Part shown: one piece after another, positions 24,237 through 32,817 of the stretch | How the letters are laid out: each line of letters starts with the position of its first letter | Position numbering within the stretch: position 1 is the stretch's first letter | From: Thiomargarita sp. | Lineage (GTDB): Bacteria; Pseudomonadota; Gammaproteobacteria; Beggiatoales; Beggiatoaceae | DNA: 40,660 nucleotides | Assembly (NCBI GenBank): GCA_020718845.1 | Contig: DYRG01000025.1 | Coordinates: 1 to 40,660, forward strand | Direction of reading: 5' to 3' | Made by a program: the position numbers and the translations under genes | Notes under the pieces: generated by a model | What the model was told of the DNA's origin: nothing | Seen by the model: only the letters and a program-made list of their open reading frames with translations | Database searches by the model: none

Positions 24237-26516
24237 TTACAAAGAACCATAACGTTTACGCAACCGATGACGCACAACTTCTGCGGCGGTATTTACCAAA
24301 AAGGTAAAGGTGAACAATACTAATGCTGCGAGAAATAAAACTCGATAATGAGTACTATTGTGTTCAGATTCAGGCATTTCTACCGCAATATTTGCCGATA
24401 ATGTTCTCATACCTTGAAATAAATTGAAATCCATCACAGGGGTATTTCCAGTCGCCATTAACACAATCATGGTTTCTCCAACGGCTCTACCCATTCCAAT
24501 CATCACCGCAGAAAAGATTCCGGGGCTGGCAGTTAAAATAACCACTCGAGTCATTGTTTGCCAAGGCGTTGCTCCCAATGCTAAAGAACCCGTCGTCAAA
24601 TGTTTTGGAACACTAAACACTGCATCTTCAGTAATTGAAAAGATCGTTGGAATTACCGCGACTCCCATTGCAAATCCAACCACTAATGCGTTACGTTGAT
24701 CAAAAGTAATTCCAACTTTATTTAACCACAATCGCATATCACCGTCAAATAACAGTTGCTCTAATGGTGCACTTAAATAAAATGAAATTGCTAATAAAAT
24801 CAATACGATGGGAATTAACATCGCGGCGTGCCAACCATCGGGCAACCAATTGGTAAAACGTTTGGGTGTAATGTGCCACAACCACGCAAATAATAGAACA
24901 CCAAGAGGAATAATTAGAAAGACTGCAAAAGTACCGGGAAGGTTTTTCTCTAAAAAGGGTGCTAACCACAAACCCGCTAGAAATCCTAACACAACCGTTG
25001 GAATTGCTTGCATGACCTCAATCGAAGGTTTGACAATTCCTCTCATTTTTGGTGACATAAAATAAGCCGCATAAATACCTCCAAAAATCGCTAAAGGTAC
25101 TGCAATGAGCATTGCGTATAATGCCCCTTTTAATGTTCCAAAAGTTAAAGGTGTTAAACTAAATTTTGGTTCAAAATCATTTGAAGCCGATGAGGATTGC
25201 CAAATATAGTCTGGTTTAGGATAACTTTCATACCAAACTTTACCCCATAATGCTGTCCAAGAAACCTCTGGATGCTCATTATGGACTTTCCATAAATAAA
25301 TCTGACCTTTCACATCTTCTGCTAAAAGATTATCTGCACGCGGAGAAATCACTAATTGCTTTAATGAAACATCGCTGATTTTCTCAACTAATAAGGTTCG
25401 ATGGGCGGTGCTATTATAAATCCCGATTTTACCCTCAGAATCCGCTGCGACAAATCCTTTTCGGCGTTGTTCAGTGCTAATTTGAATGATAGAAGCGTTT
25501 TGACTGGTGAAATCACGAATATGAGTTAAAGGTTGTTCGTTTTTCTCATTACGAACGGGAAACCATTGACTGACTTTTCCTTCGCTATTTCCAACCAATA
25601 AAGAAATCCCACCCGTTAAGATTTTTAAGGTGGTAATTTGCCCTTTTTCAAATGCGGGAACGGTTTGCATTAACAAAGGTTTTTCTTTGTCTTTAACGTT
25701 GTATTGAAGGATTTGACCGTGTTTATTGGCGAGATAAAGATTTTCTTGGTTTTTATCTAACACCATAAACTGAATATCAGAACCTTCAGATAGATGAATT
25801 TCTGAGGCAGTTCTTTCTAAGGTTTTGTCGTCTTCTAAAAAGGATTCTTTCTCTTGATAGTTTGCAACAATTAAACGTTGATCTTGAGTGATTCCCGTTA
25901 AAGTAGTTGATTTGCTGTCACGTTGCAGGCTTAATGCAATAAGTGATTGATTTTTCTCATCTAATACAACAGGATTATCGCCTAATGGATAAGTAATTTC
26001 AGGTTTAATAACTCGACGTTGTCCTTCAAAAGATTCTCTAAAATGACGTTGAATTAAAACCACATGACCATTACTTAAACCATAGAGCATTAAACCGTTT
26101 TCTTCGTTGGCGTTGTAACTGGTAATTTGTACATCGGAAGGGAGTTTGAGGGTTTCATCAGAAATCACCGCACCGTTTTTCGCATTGAAAAACACCACGT
26201 GACCCAAATGGGTGAATCGCACACCTAAGTCAGCTTTTTCATCGACATCCAAAAATAGCGTATTGCCAGCATCGGGGGCTGGAAGCGCGTAATCGGCGGT
26301 TCGAGTGGCGGACGCTGGAACTAACAGCGGATACACCACATATAAAAGGTAGAAAAAAATCAACACAATAGCGATAATAACGCTAATGCCACCCAACGTC
26401 ATACTGTAAGTTGCAAGGCGATCTTTGAGCATTCGCCAATTTCGACGTCTGATGCTTTCGGGGGCATCGAGGGCTGGAACGATTCTGGGAGTATTTAATT
26501 GCATATTGTCATTCAT
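24237..26516 (-). CDS. pstC: Phosphate ABC transporter permease PstC, long form
   Basis: The permease is about 759 residues from the ATG at 26516, much longer than E. coli PstC (319). TM1 is near residues 35-60. A large periplasmic part follows (about 60-410), rich in beta structure and with WD-like repeats. The permease helices then include the ABC loop [25 protein letters not shown]. The start is not certain: a TTG frame extends to 26537, and an ATG at 26504 (MQLNTPR) is the alternative. A Pho box with a -10 at 26523-26528 would place transcription start near 26516, so longer starts are unlikely. No pstS is in the window. Confidence 0.92.
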   Translation of the reverse strand: MNDNMQLNTPRIVPALDAPESIRRRNWRMLKDRLATYSMTLGGISVIIAIVLIFFYLLYVVYPLLVPASATRTADYALPAPDAGNTLFLDVDEKADLGVRFTHLGHVVFFNAKNGAVISDETLKLPSDVQITSYNANEENGLMLYGLSNGHVVLIQRHFRESFEGQRRVIKPEITYPLGDNPVVLDEKNQSLIALSLQRDSKSTTLTGITQDQRLIVANYQEKESFLEDDKTLERTASEIHLSEGSDIQFMVLDKNQENLYLANKHGQILQYNVKDKEKPLLMQTVPAFEKGQITTLKILTGGISLLVGNSEGKVSQWFPVRNEKNEQPLTHIRDFTSQNASIIQISTEQRRKGFVAADSEGKIGIYNSTAHRTLLVEKISDVSLKQLVISPRADNLLAEDVKGQIYLWKVHNEHPEVSWTALWGKVWYESYPKPDYIWQSSSASNDFEPKFSLTPLTFGTLKGALYAMLIAVPLAIFGGIYAAYFMSPKMRGIVKPSIEVMQAIPTVVLGFLAGLWLAPFLEKNLPGTFAVFLIIPLGVLLFAWLWHITPKRFTNWLPDGWHAAMLIPIVLILLAISFYLSAPLEQLLFDGDMRLWLNKVGITFDQRNALVVGFAMGVAVIPTIFSITEDAVFSVPKHLTTGSLALGATPWQTMTRVVILTASPGIFSAVMIGMGRAVGETMIVLMATGNTPVMDFNLFQGMRTLSANIAVEMPESEHNSTHYRVLFLAALVLFTFTFLVNTAAEVVRHRLRKRYGSL

Positions 26517-26522
26517 TTTTTT

Positions 26523-26557
26523 AGTATAACGACCCAATCATGACAACCGTGTGACAA
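26523..26557 (-). promoter_or_regulatory. Pho box and -10 of the pst operon
   Basis: On the minus strand TTGTCAC-ACGG-TTGTCAT (26557 down to 26540) has the 7-4-7 direct-repeat spacing of a PhoB box (half-site CTGTCAT). After 11 bp it is followed by TATACT (26528 down to 26523), five of six to the -10 consensus. In PhoB promoters the box replaces the -35. The predicted start is at or near the ATG of pstC. Confidence 0.82.
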
Positions 26558-26594
26558 TCGGATGATTGGAGGGGATTTAAATGTGTTTTGCGCA

Positions 26595-26623
26595 TTGCAG
26601 CATAGAACTGAATCCCGCATAAT
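26595..26623 (+). promoter_or_regulatory. Sigma70-type promoter for panD
   Basis: TTGCAG (26595-26600), a 17-bp spacer and CATAAT (26618-26623). The gene start is 41 bp further on. It lies back to back with the Pho box. Confidence 0.55.
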
Positions 26624-26663
26624 TTTGGTTTATCGTTCTTACCTCAAAAGCAAGGAGTTTTTT

Positions 26664-27047
26664 ATGCAATGCACACTCTTAAAAACGAAACTGCATCGTG
26701 CCTGTGTCACCCACGCCGAACTCGATTACGAGGGTTCTTGCGCCATTGACAGCCAATTGCTCGATGCGGCTGGTATTCACACTTATGAACAATTGCACAT
26801 TTACAACGTCACCAACGGCGAACGCTTTTCGACTTATGCGATTCGTGCGGAAGCGGGGTCGCGGGTAATTTCGATCAACGGCGCAGCCGCTCACAAAGCA
26901 AACGTCGGTGATCGTATCATTATTTGCACATATATTGCACTCACGCCGCAAGAAATTGCCATTCACAAACCTACTTTGATTTATCTCGATGAAAACAACC
27001 ACATCACCGGTGCGCGTCACGCTATTCCTATCCAAGCCGCCGCCTAA
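26664..27047 (+). CDS. panD: Aspartate 1-decarboxylase
   Basis: PanD makes beta-alanine for pantothenate. It is a self-processing pyruvoyl enzyme: cleavage between G24 and S25 in YEGSCAID makes the active group. The start at 26664 is chosen over a longer frame from 26562, as it has AAGGAG before it and gives [16 protein letters not shown] and 127 residues, like other PanD. The terminal part [21 protein letters not shown] is typical. It is monocistronic, with a promoter upstream and a terminator downstream. PanB of the same pathway is at 17.0 kb. Confidence 0.96.
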   Translation: MQCTLLKTKLHRACVTHAELDYEGSCAIDSQLLDAAGIHTYEQLHIYNVTNGERFSTYAIRAEAGSRVISINGAAAHKANVGDRIIICTYIALTPQEIAIHKPTLIYLDENNHITGARHAIPIQAAA

Positions 27048-27098
27048 TTCCTCTAAAAAACTTTGCACACAAGCATTAACGGAATAGCATAAAAGCAC

Positions 27099-27125
27099 GG
27101 TGCGATTAAAAATGTCGCACCTTTT
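27099..27125 (+). terminator. Rho-independent terminator after panD
   Basis: GGTGCGA (27099-27105) pairs with TCGCACC (27115-27121) over a 9-nt loop, followed by TTTT. It separates panD from the glycosyltransferase. Confidence 0.8.
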
Positions 27126-27147
27126 AAAAAATAAGGAGTAGCAACTA

Positions 27148-28029
27148 ATGTTAAGCATTGTCTTTCTTAACTATAATCGTCTTTCAGAAACTCGCCACAC
27201 CCTCGACCAATTACAAAAAGTCTGTGCAAATCGCTCCGATATTGAAATCATCGCGGTTGATAATGGTTCAACGGATGGAACATTAGAATTTTTAAACACC
27301 CAAACCAATTGGATTAAAGTTATTTCAACGGGTGCAAATTTAGGCATCGCGGGTTATAACATTGGATTTGAGCAATCTAGTGGAAAATATATTTTAGTTT
27401 TAGATGATGATTCGTATCCAGCCGATCAAAAAACTTTAGATAATTTAATAAGTTATTTAGATCAAAATCCACAAATGGGTGTGGTCGCGTGTCAAATAGA
27501 AAATCCCGAAGGAGAAATCGTTCATACTTGGCATTTGCCCTTAGAAGATCAACCTCAAAATTCTTTAGCATTTATTGGATGTGGCTTTGCAATTCGGCGG
27601 GATTTGTTTAAAGAAGTGGGTTGGTATCCAGAAGACTTTTTCTTATATCAAAATGAAATCGACGTTGCAATCAAAGTTCGTCGCGCAGGATTTCAAATTT
27701 TCTATGCGCCAAATTGTCGAGTTGTTCATCGTGGAAAACCTTCAGATCGTCCAAATTGGCGACGCATTTATTATCCCACCAGAAATACCATTTGGTTAAT
27801 TCGCCGTTATTTTCCATTATCGAGCAGTTTTTATTTGATTTTCTCAAGATTATGTATTGGATTAATTCGGGCGTTGCAATGTCGTGAATTAGGCTGGTAT
27901 TTCAAAGCTGTTCGAGAAGCCTTTCAAACCCCGATTCCCGTTCAAGTTCTTTCAAAACCTTTACGCCGTGAATTAAATCCTTTTTGGCGACAAAATAGCC
28001 TTTGGCATCAACTCACGGGTCATTTGTAG
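27148..28029 (+). CDS. Glycosyltransferase family 2
   Basis: This 293-residue protein has the GT-A fold of family 2: SIVFLNYNRLSETRHTL, then AVDNGSTDGT, and a D86-D87-D88 metal motif in ILVLDDDSYP. The acceptor region FLYQNEIDVAIKVRRAGFQIFYAPNCRVVHRG is like that of rhamnosyl or other O-antigen/exopolysaccharide transferases. No membrane helix of note is present, except a hydrophobic region near 225-250 that may lie on the membrane. AAGGAG lies before the ATG. It is followed by a MotB-like gene 18 bp on. The sugar is unknown. Confidence 0.88.
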   Translation: MLSIVFLNYNRLSETRHTLDQLQKVCANRSDIEIIAVDNGSTDGTLEFLNTQTNWIKVISTGANLGIAGYNIGFEQSSGKYILVLDDDSYPADQKTLDNLISYLDQNPQMGVVACQIENPEGEIVHTWHLPLEDQPQNSLAFIGCGFAIRRDLFKEVGWYPEDFFLYQNEIDVAIKVRRAGFQIFYAPNCRVVHRGKPSDRPNWRRIYYPTRNTIWLIRRYFPLSSSFYLIFSRLCIGLIRALQCRELGWYFKAVREAFQTPIPVQVLSKPLRRELNPFWRQNSLWHQLTGHL

Positions 28030-28047
28030 AAATAAAGGTTAAAAAAG

Positions 28048-28884
28048 ATGAATCAAGAAGAGAATTATTTAGCGTCGTTGAGCGATTTAATGATTGGCTT
28101 ACTCTTTGTTTTTATTATTATTTTGATGAGTTTTGCGCTGCATTATCGACAAGCATCGTGGGAGCAAACGCAACAAAATAGCCGTTTGATCGCTGAAACC
28201 GCCGAACAACGCCTCGAAAAACAAAAACTCCAAAACGAAACCGATGCACAACGTCTTGAAAAACAACGACTTGAAAAAGTCCTCACCCGTTTAACTGATA
28301 ACGAAAGTGTGCGCCGTGATTTGTTGAAAGACATTGAAAAACTCTTATTATCCAAAGGGTTGCGCGTGTTAATCGATGAGCAAAATGGTGTTTTAAGGCT
28401 TCCTGAAGCGTTATTGTTCAATTCTGGCGAAGCGGACTTTCGTCCCGAAGGCGTGCAGGCAATGCAACAAGTCGCCGCCGCATTGTTGGATATTTTGCCG
28501 TGTTACAGCGTGTCGCCGCCCGATTTTCGTCGCCATTGCCCGCCAAATAGCGAAGCCCGCCTCGAAGCTGTGTTAATTGAAGGACATACCGATAATAAAC
28601 CCATCAAAACCGATCAATTTCACGATAATTGGGCGTTGGCGGCTGCGCGATCTTTGCATACTTTTCAAGCACTTAACCGTTATGCTCCGATATTGGAAAA
28701 TCTCAAAAATCTCAATCAACAAGCCCTATTAAGTGTAAGTGCTTATGAAGCGCGTCGCCCCGTTGCAAATCAAGAAACAGAGGAAAATCGCCGTCAAAAT
28801 CGTCGAATTGATTTGCGTTTTCTAATGGCTGCGCCGCCGCCCGATTGGATGGAAAAAGCTAAAACCGCCGTTGAAACAAAATGA
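28048..28884 (+). CDS. MotB/OmpA-domain inner-membrane protein
   Basis: This 278-residue protein has a single N-terminal helix (residues 14-31, LMIGLLFVFIIILMSF) preceded by D13 in SLSDLM. That is the position of the ion-channel Asp in MotB- and ZorB-like stator proteins. A Q/E/K-rich coiled coil (about 35-95) follows, then an OmpA-like peptidoglycan-binding domain with IEGHTDNKPI, WALAAARS and RRQNRRIDLRFLM. Two cysteines (CYSVSPPDFRRHC) may form a disulfide in an insert. No MotA/ExbB/ZorA-like partner is next to it. Its stop overlaps the gspJ-like start by 4 bp. A cell-envelope anchor function is also possible. Confidence 0.8.
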   Translation: MNQEENYLASLSDLMIGLLFVFIIILMSFALHYRQASWEQTQQNSRLIAETAEQRLEKQKLQNETDAQRLEKQRLEKVLTRLTDNESVRRDLLKDIEKLLLSKGLRVLIDEQNGVLRLPEALLFNSGEADFRPEGVQAMQQVAAALLDILPCYSVSPPDFRRHCPPNSEARLEAVLIEGHTDNKPIKTDQFHDNWALAAARSLHTFQALNRYAPILENLKNLNQQALLSVSAYEARRPVANQETEENRRQNRRIDLRFLMAAPPPDWMEKAKTAVETK

Positions 28885-29495
28885 AATCACGCGGCTTTAC
28901 CCTTTTAGAAATCTTAGTTGCAATCGTTATTTTTAGCATTATGGCGGTATTTGCTTACAGCACTTTGCAACAAGTTCTTTCCACCAATCAACACCTTCAA
29001 AAACAAGCTGATGAATTAGCACAATTACAATTTTTGTTTGGACGTTTTTTAGAAGATGTTGCTCAATTAACCCAACGATCAATTCGTGATGAATTTGGTG
29101 CAACTGAACCTGCTTTAATTGGTTCATCACAACTCTTAAAATTAACGCGAAGTGGATGGGAAAATCCTTTAGAATCAAAGCGTAGTAATTTACAGCGCGT
29201 CGAATGGATTTTAGAAGGAAAAACGCTTTATCGACAATATTGGACGGTTTTAGATCGAACCCGTTTCAATCAACCCATTAAAACCGCTTTATTAAAAGAT
29301 ATTGAAATGCTTGAGTTTCGTTATTTAGATAGCAATAATGTTTGGCGAAAAGAATTTCCACCCAAACCGCCTGCTCAAACTACCATTAAAGCCGTTGAAA
29401 TGTCTTTTTCTCTTAAAAATTGGGGCAAACTTAATCGCATCGTAGAAACCACTCAAGCCTTTGTTCCTAAACCAGTTGACAAACCCAAATCTTGA
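28881..29495 (+). CDS. gspJ: Type II secretion minor pseudopilin GspJ
   Basis: This 204-residue protein has a type IV prepilin peptide MKSRG/FTLLEILVAIVIFSI (cut after G5, with Glu at mature position 5). The body has YSTLQQVLSTNQHLQKQADELAQLQFLFGRFLEDVAQL, then the usual GspJ RVEWILEGKTLYRQYW. GspJ sits in the tip of the type II pseudopilus with GspI and GspK, and neither is here. It is coupled to the MotB-like gene. It is a stand-alone copy away from a gsp operon, which is seen in some gammaproteobacteria. Confidence 0.88.
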   Translation: MKSRGFTLLEILVAIVIFSIMAVFAYSTLQQVLSTNQHLQKQADELAQLQFLFGRFLEDVAQLTQRSIRDEFGATEPALIGSSQLLKLTRSGWENPLESKRSNLQRVEWILEGKTLYRQYWTVLDRTRFNQPIKTALLKDIEMLEFRYLDSNNVWRKEFPPKPPAQTTIKAVEMSFSLKNWGKLNRIVETTQAFVPKPVDKPKS

Positions 29496-29596
29496 GCAAT
29501 TGCAACAAAAAAATCATATCCTTCAATGTGGTCAATGTGAAGAATGTTGAAATCAATTTAACCTCACTTTGCTCTTATTTTTATTTACTATCAAGA

Positions 29597-30352
29597 TTAT
29601 TGGCAACCAAAAGCCATTGATTTATCTGTAAATTCTACGGAAATATTATTTTCAGAAACAAAGGCTTGGCGACCATCGGACGCGATTGAGCTGCTCGATG
29701 TCACGGGTTTTAAGCATTTTGGATAGCTGGTGCTAATAGGTGCTTGATTTGCAAGCGTTTGCCACGCAGTTTTGCCATCGTCGCTTGCCAAAACAAAAAA
29801 GCCATCGTTTCGCCATGTTGCGGTAGCTGGTTGATTTAATTCAAGATTATAATTGCCGACGCTCATTAAATCCGACGCTTGCAAAAAGTCGATGGTCACT
29901 TCGCCGCACCCTTGGCTGCCGACATTCGCCAAAATCCGTCCGTTGGGTGAGGGAATGATGCTTTGTTCAACGACAGGTGGCTTATTTGGTTTGTCTTTGC
30001 ACAATTTGGCGGCGGGCATTTTCGTTTCTAAGATAGTGATTTCTTTACCATTTAACGATAATTTATCGAATTTTGAACCGCCTTCAGGCAAAGTCGTTTC
30101 AACGATTAAATAATCTAACCCTTTGATAAAAAAAATATTTTTGACTGGCAAATCCCGAACGTCGCCGACGGGTTGTCGAGATTGAAGATTGTCTGGAATT
30201 TGTATATAAATCTGATACTTAGATTTTTCTGGCAACACAAACGCCACCGCCGAATCATCGTTTGCCCACACAGCGGGTGTTCCAGTTGACGACTCTTTCA
30301 CAACTGTCGAACATCCTTGTAAAATCAATAAGATAGCAAATAACCAACGCAT
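29597..30352 (-). CDS. Lipoprotein of unknown function
   Basis: This 251-residue protein has a lipoprotein signal MRWLFAILLILQGC, with lipobox LILQGC and lipidated C14. The rest is mostly beta, with two stretches each ending in a Cys near lysine or glycine (AAKLCKDKPNKP, GSQGCGEVTI, YPKCLKPV, AFGC), perhaps in disulfides. Repeated DDG/DDS-type turns suggest a beta-propeller-like fold. I recognise no family. It is the last gene of the pap-his operon, 15 bp after nif3. Confidence 0.7.
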   Translation of the reverse strand: MRWLFAILLILQGCSTVVKESSTGTPAVWANDDSAVAFVLPEKSKYQIYIQIPDNLQSRQPVGDVRDLPVKNIFFIKGLDYLIVETTLPEGGSKFDKLSLNGKEITILETKMPAAKLCKDKPNKPPVVEQSIIPSPNGRILANVGSQGCGEVTIDFLQASDLMSVGNYNLELNQPATATWRNDGFFVLASDDGKTAWQTLANQAPISTSYPKCLKPVTSSSSIASDGRQAFVSENNISVEFTDKSMAFGCQ

Positions 30353-30367
30353 TTTAACCCCCTTAAT

Positions 30368-31117
30368 TTAGACTGGATTATCAATATCAATAAAGTAATG
30401 ATTTAATTGAAATTTTTCCGCTAAATGCTCACCCAATGCTTTCACGCCATAACGTTCAGTCGCATGATGACCTGCGGCAAAATAATGGATTTCGGCTTCA
30501 CGAGCGATATGAACAGTCGGTTCGGAAATTTCACCACTAAAATAGCAATCAATTCCAAGAGTTAGCGTTTTTTCAAAAAAACTTTGTCCACCGCCCGAAC
30601 ACCACGCGAGTTTCTTGATCTTTCGAGCCGTTCCCGCGATATGTAGCGGCAACCGCCCTAATTTTTCAAAAATCCTCTGAGAAAACTCTTCTGCACTGAT
30701 CGGTTCAGCAAATTCTCCGAACCAAACGTAAGGTTCTTCAATGAGTTGCCCTTCAACTTTAATACTCAAAAACCTTGCCAACTGTGCATTATTTCCCAAT
30801 TCCAAATGCGAATCGAGCGGCAAATGATACGCCATCACGTTGAGATCAGCATTGAGAATCTTTTGAAAACGCGCCTTTTTTAGCCCAACAATCGGAAAAG
30901 GGTCTTTTTTCCAAAATAATCCATGATGAACTAGCATCAAATCAGCAGGTTGCGCAATCGCTTTTTCAATTAAAGCCAAGTTTGCCGTCACACCCGTCAC
31001 AATCGTTTGAATCGAGGGTTTTCCTTCGATTTGCAGCCCATTTGGACAATAATCATGAAAAATGTCTATTTTAAGCAGTTTATTAACGTAACTTACTAAT
31101 TCATCGCGGTTTATCAT
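30368..31117 (-). CDS. Nif3-like dinuclear metal-centre protein (YbgI family)
   Basis: This 249-residue protein has the Nif3 pattern: DYCPNGLQIEGKP, LMLVHHGLFWKKDPFPI with metal-binding HH, and NVMAYHLPLDSH. The C-terminal metal block is HYFAAGHHATERYGVKALGEHL. It was once called GTP cyclohydrolase type 2, but its true reaction is unsettled. It overlaps hisC by 4 bp. A toroidal hexamer with two metals per unit is known for relatives. Confidence 0.9.
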   Translation of the reverse strand: MINRDELVSYVNKLLKIDIFHDYCPNGLQIEGKPSIQTIVTGVTANLALIEKAIAQPADLMLVHHGLFWKKDPFPIVGLKKARFQKILNADLNVMAYHLPLDSHLELGNNAQLARFLSIKVEGQLIEEPYVWFGEFAEPISAEEFSQRIFEKLGRLPLHIAGTARKIKKLAWCSGGGQSFFEKTLTLGIDCYFSGEISEPTVHIAREAEIHYFAAGHHATERYGVKALGEHLAEKFQLNHYFIDIDNPV

Positions 31118-32187
31118 TTTAAAATTTCCAATAATGCGGTTAAAAAGGCGTGATTTTCTTCAGGTGTTCCAATCGTCACGCGCAAACAGTTTTCTAAAAG
31201 CGGATGCGATCCGTGTAAGTTTTTAATGAGGATTTTATGATCTTTTAGGGCATTGAACACTGAAATTGCATTTTCGACCCGAAAAAGTATAAAATTCGCT
31301 TCGCTCGGATAAACTTTCACATTTTTGAAACCCGATAACATTTCAAAAACCTTTGCGCGTTCTTCTTTAATTCGAGCAGTTTGCTCTAAAAAAACGTCGT
31401 AATATTGCAAAGCAAATTCAACCGTTGCTTGCGTCAACACATTGATATTATAGGGTAATTTGGTTTTCTCAATTTCATGCAACCAATCCGCCGAACCTGC
31501 TAAAAAACCTAATCTCAAACCCGCCAAACCCACTTTTGACAACGTGCGCATCACCAATAAATTCGGATATTTTGGCAAATCCGAAATAAAACTATCTTCC
31601 GCAAATGCACAATAAGCCTCGTCGATGACTACAATTCCTTTTGAAGTTTTTAAAATCTCTTCAATATCAGAGCGTTGAAACGCATTGCCCGTTGGATTAT
31701 TGGGATAAGCTAAAAAAATTAAAGCGGGTTGATGCTCTTCAATTGCTTGCAAAAATTGCGCTAAATTTAAAGAAAAATCATTAGCTTGCAAAGGAATACC
31801 CACATAATTTAAGCCCGTGATTGTTGCAAGCATTTTATACATCACAAAACTGGGTTCGACGGAGAGCAAAGTATGATTTTTGCCGCTAATTGCCAAACAA
31901 AGCATCTGAATCAGCTCATCTGAACCATTTCCTAAAATAATATCTGCTAAATCAGGGATTTGCATGGTTTGTCGAAGCATTTTTTTAATCCCAGTCGCCG
32001 ACGGTTCTGGATAACGATTAATTGCAACCCGTTCTAATACTTTCAACCATTGCTGTTGTAATGCGTTGTTCCACTGATAAGGATTTTCCATTGCATCCAA
32101 TTTTATAAATCCTTGTGCGGGAGGAACATGATAGGCTTTTAAATCCAAAATCTTTGGATTAATTAGTTGTGAAACGGTCGTATTCAT
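31114..32187 (-). CDS. hisC: Histidinol-phosphate aminotransferase
   Basis: HisC is the PLP transaminase of step seven in histidine synthesis. The 357-residue protein has DAMENPYQWN near residue 31, LGNGSDELIQML, and YPNNPTGNAF at 161-170. The PLP Lys is K218 in RTLSKVGLAGLRLGFLAG, followed by a final NCLRVTIGTPEEN. It is downstream of hisD but is separated from it by a nuclease-like gene. It overlaps nif3 by 4 bp. Confidence 0.96.
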   Translation of the reverse strand: MNTTVSQLINPKILDLKAYHVPPAQGFIKLDAMENPYQWNNALQQQWLKVLERVAINRYPEPSATGIKKMLRQTMQIPDLADIILGNGSDELIQMLCLAISGKNHTLLSVEPSFVMYKMLATITGLNYVGIPLQANDFSLNLAQFLQAIEEHQPALIFLAYPNNPTGNAFQRSDIEEILKTSKGIVVIDEAYCAFAEDSFISDLPKYPNLLVMRTLSKVGLAGLRLGFLAGSADWLHEIEKTKLPYNINVLTQATVEFALQYYDVFLEQTARIKEERAKVFEMLSGFKNVKVYPSEANFILFRVENAISVFNALKDHKILIKNLHGSHPLLENCLRVTIGTPEENHAFLTALLEILK

Positions 32188-32204
32188 ATAATCGTTCTTA
32201 TCTT

Positions 32205-32813
32205 TTAATTAGTTAAAATTCCAATCATTACTTGTAATAAATCCTCAACATCTTCAGGAATACGAAATAAATTCAAATCCTGAACAATTAATTGAGTTTT
32301 TCTCTGTAATAAACCAAATCGCCAAATCTGCCCCGTAGAAACCGCCCCATAAATAATTTCAGTATCATTATTTAACCACTTATCTAATGCAATTAATTCC
32401 ACTGCTAATTGTACAAACCCATGTTCTAAATCACCTTGTTTGGCTTCGACAATTAGAAAATTTTGTTGAGCTTGCAATAAATAATCTAATGTTCCTTTAA
32501 GCTGTGGATTAACGTTAAGTGGATATTCTACACGAACTTTTGCTTGTGTGTGGCGCACCGTTTCTAAAACAATCGGGGCAATTAAAAACTCACGCTTTGC
32601 CATTTCACTATTCAAACCAATATAAGCTAATCCCTCATCCCATCGCAGCAATACATCATCTAACCTATTTAAAAGAATATTTGCTCTTGGTAATTGGCAA
32701 CGTTGTCGTTCGAAGTGATAACCTAGTTCTTCTACTATTTCATCGGGTTCATTGTTTAATTTGAAATAGTCAGAAAAGGTGTAATTATCGGTTTGAGAAA
32801 TTAGCTTTTGCAT
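32205..32813 (-). CDS. PD-(D/E)XK nuclease-like protein within the his cluster
   Basis: This 202-residue protein has the restriction-like nuclease core: E75 in REFLIAP, D110 in GTLDYLL, then E123-x-K125 in FLIVEAKQGD. The following helix ELIALDKWL is also typical. The C-terminal part has YGAVSTGQIWRFG. Similar proteins are, to my knowledge, widespread in cyanobacteria and filamentous sulfur bacteria and of unknown role. It lies between hisD and hisC with 4- and 17-bp gaps, so it should be co-transcribed with both. It may be a recent insertion, as its neighbours are a conserved pair. Confidence 0.75.
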   Translation of the reverse strand: MQKLISQTDNYTFSDYFKLNNEPDEIVEELGYHFERQRCQLPRANILLNRLDDVLLRWDEGLAYIGLNSEMAKREFLIAPIVLETVRHTQAKVRVEYPLNVNPQLKGTLDYLLQAQQNFLIVEAKQGDLEHGFVQLAVELIALDKWLNNDTEIIYGAVSTGQIWRFGLLQRKTQLIVQDLNLFRIPEDVEDLLQVMIGILTN

Positions 32814-32817
32814 TGGC

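Noticed and set aside
26562-26663. Longer PanD from 26562
   Set aside because: The added 34 residues cover the panD promoter and lack a ribosome site; the ATG at 26664 has AAGGAG and the normal PanD length.
28048-28884. Zorya-type anti-phage system (ZorB)
   Set aside because: The helix with D13 and the OmpA-like domain fit ZorB or MotB, but no ZorA/MotA-like or ZorC/D/E gene is beside it, so only a MotB-like call is given.
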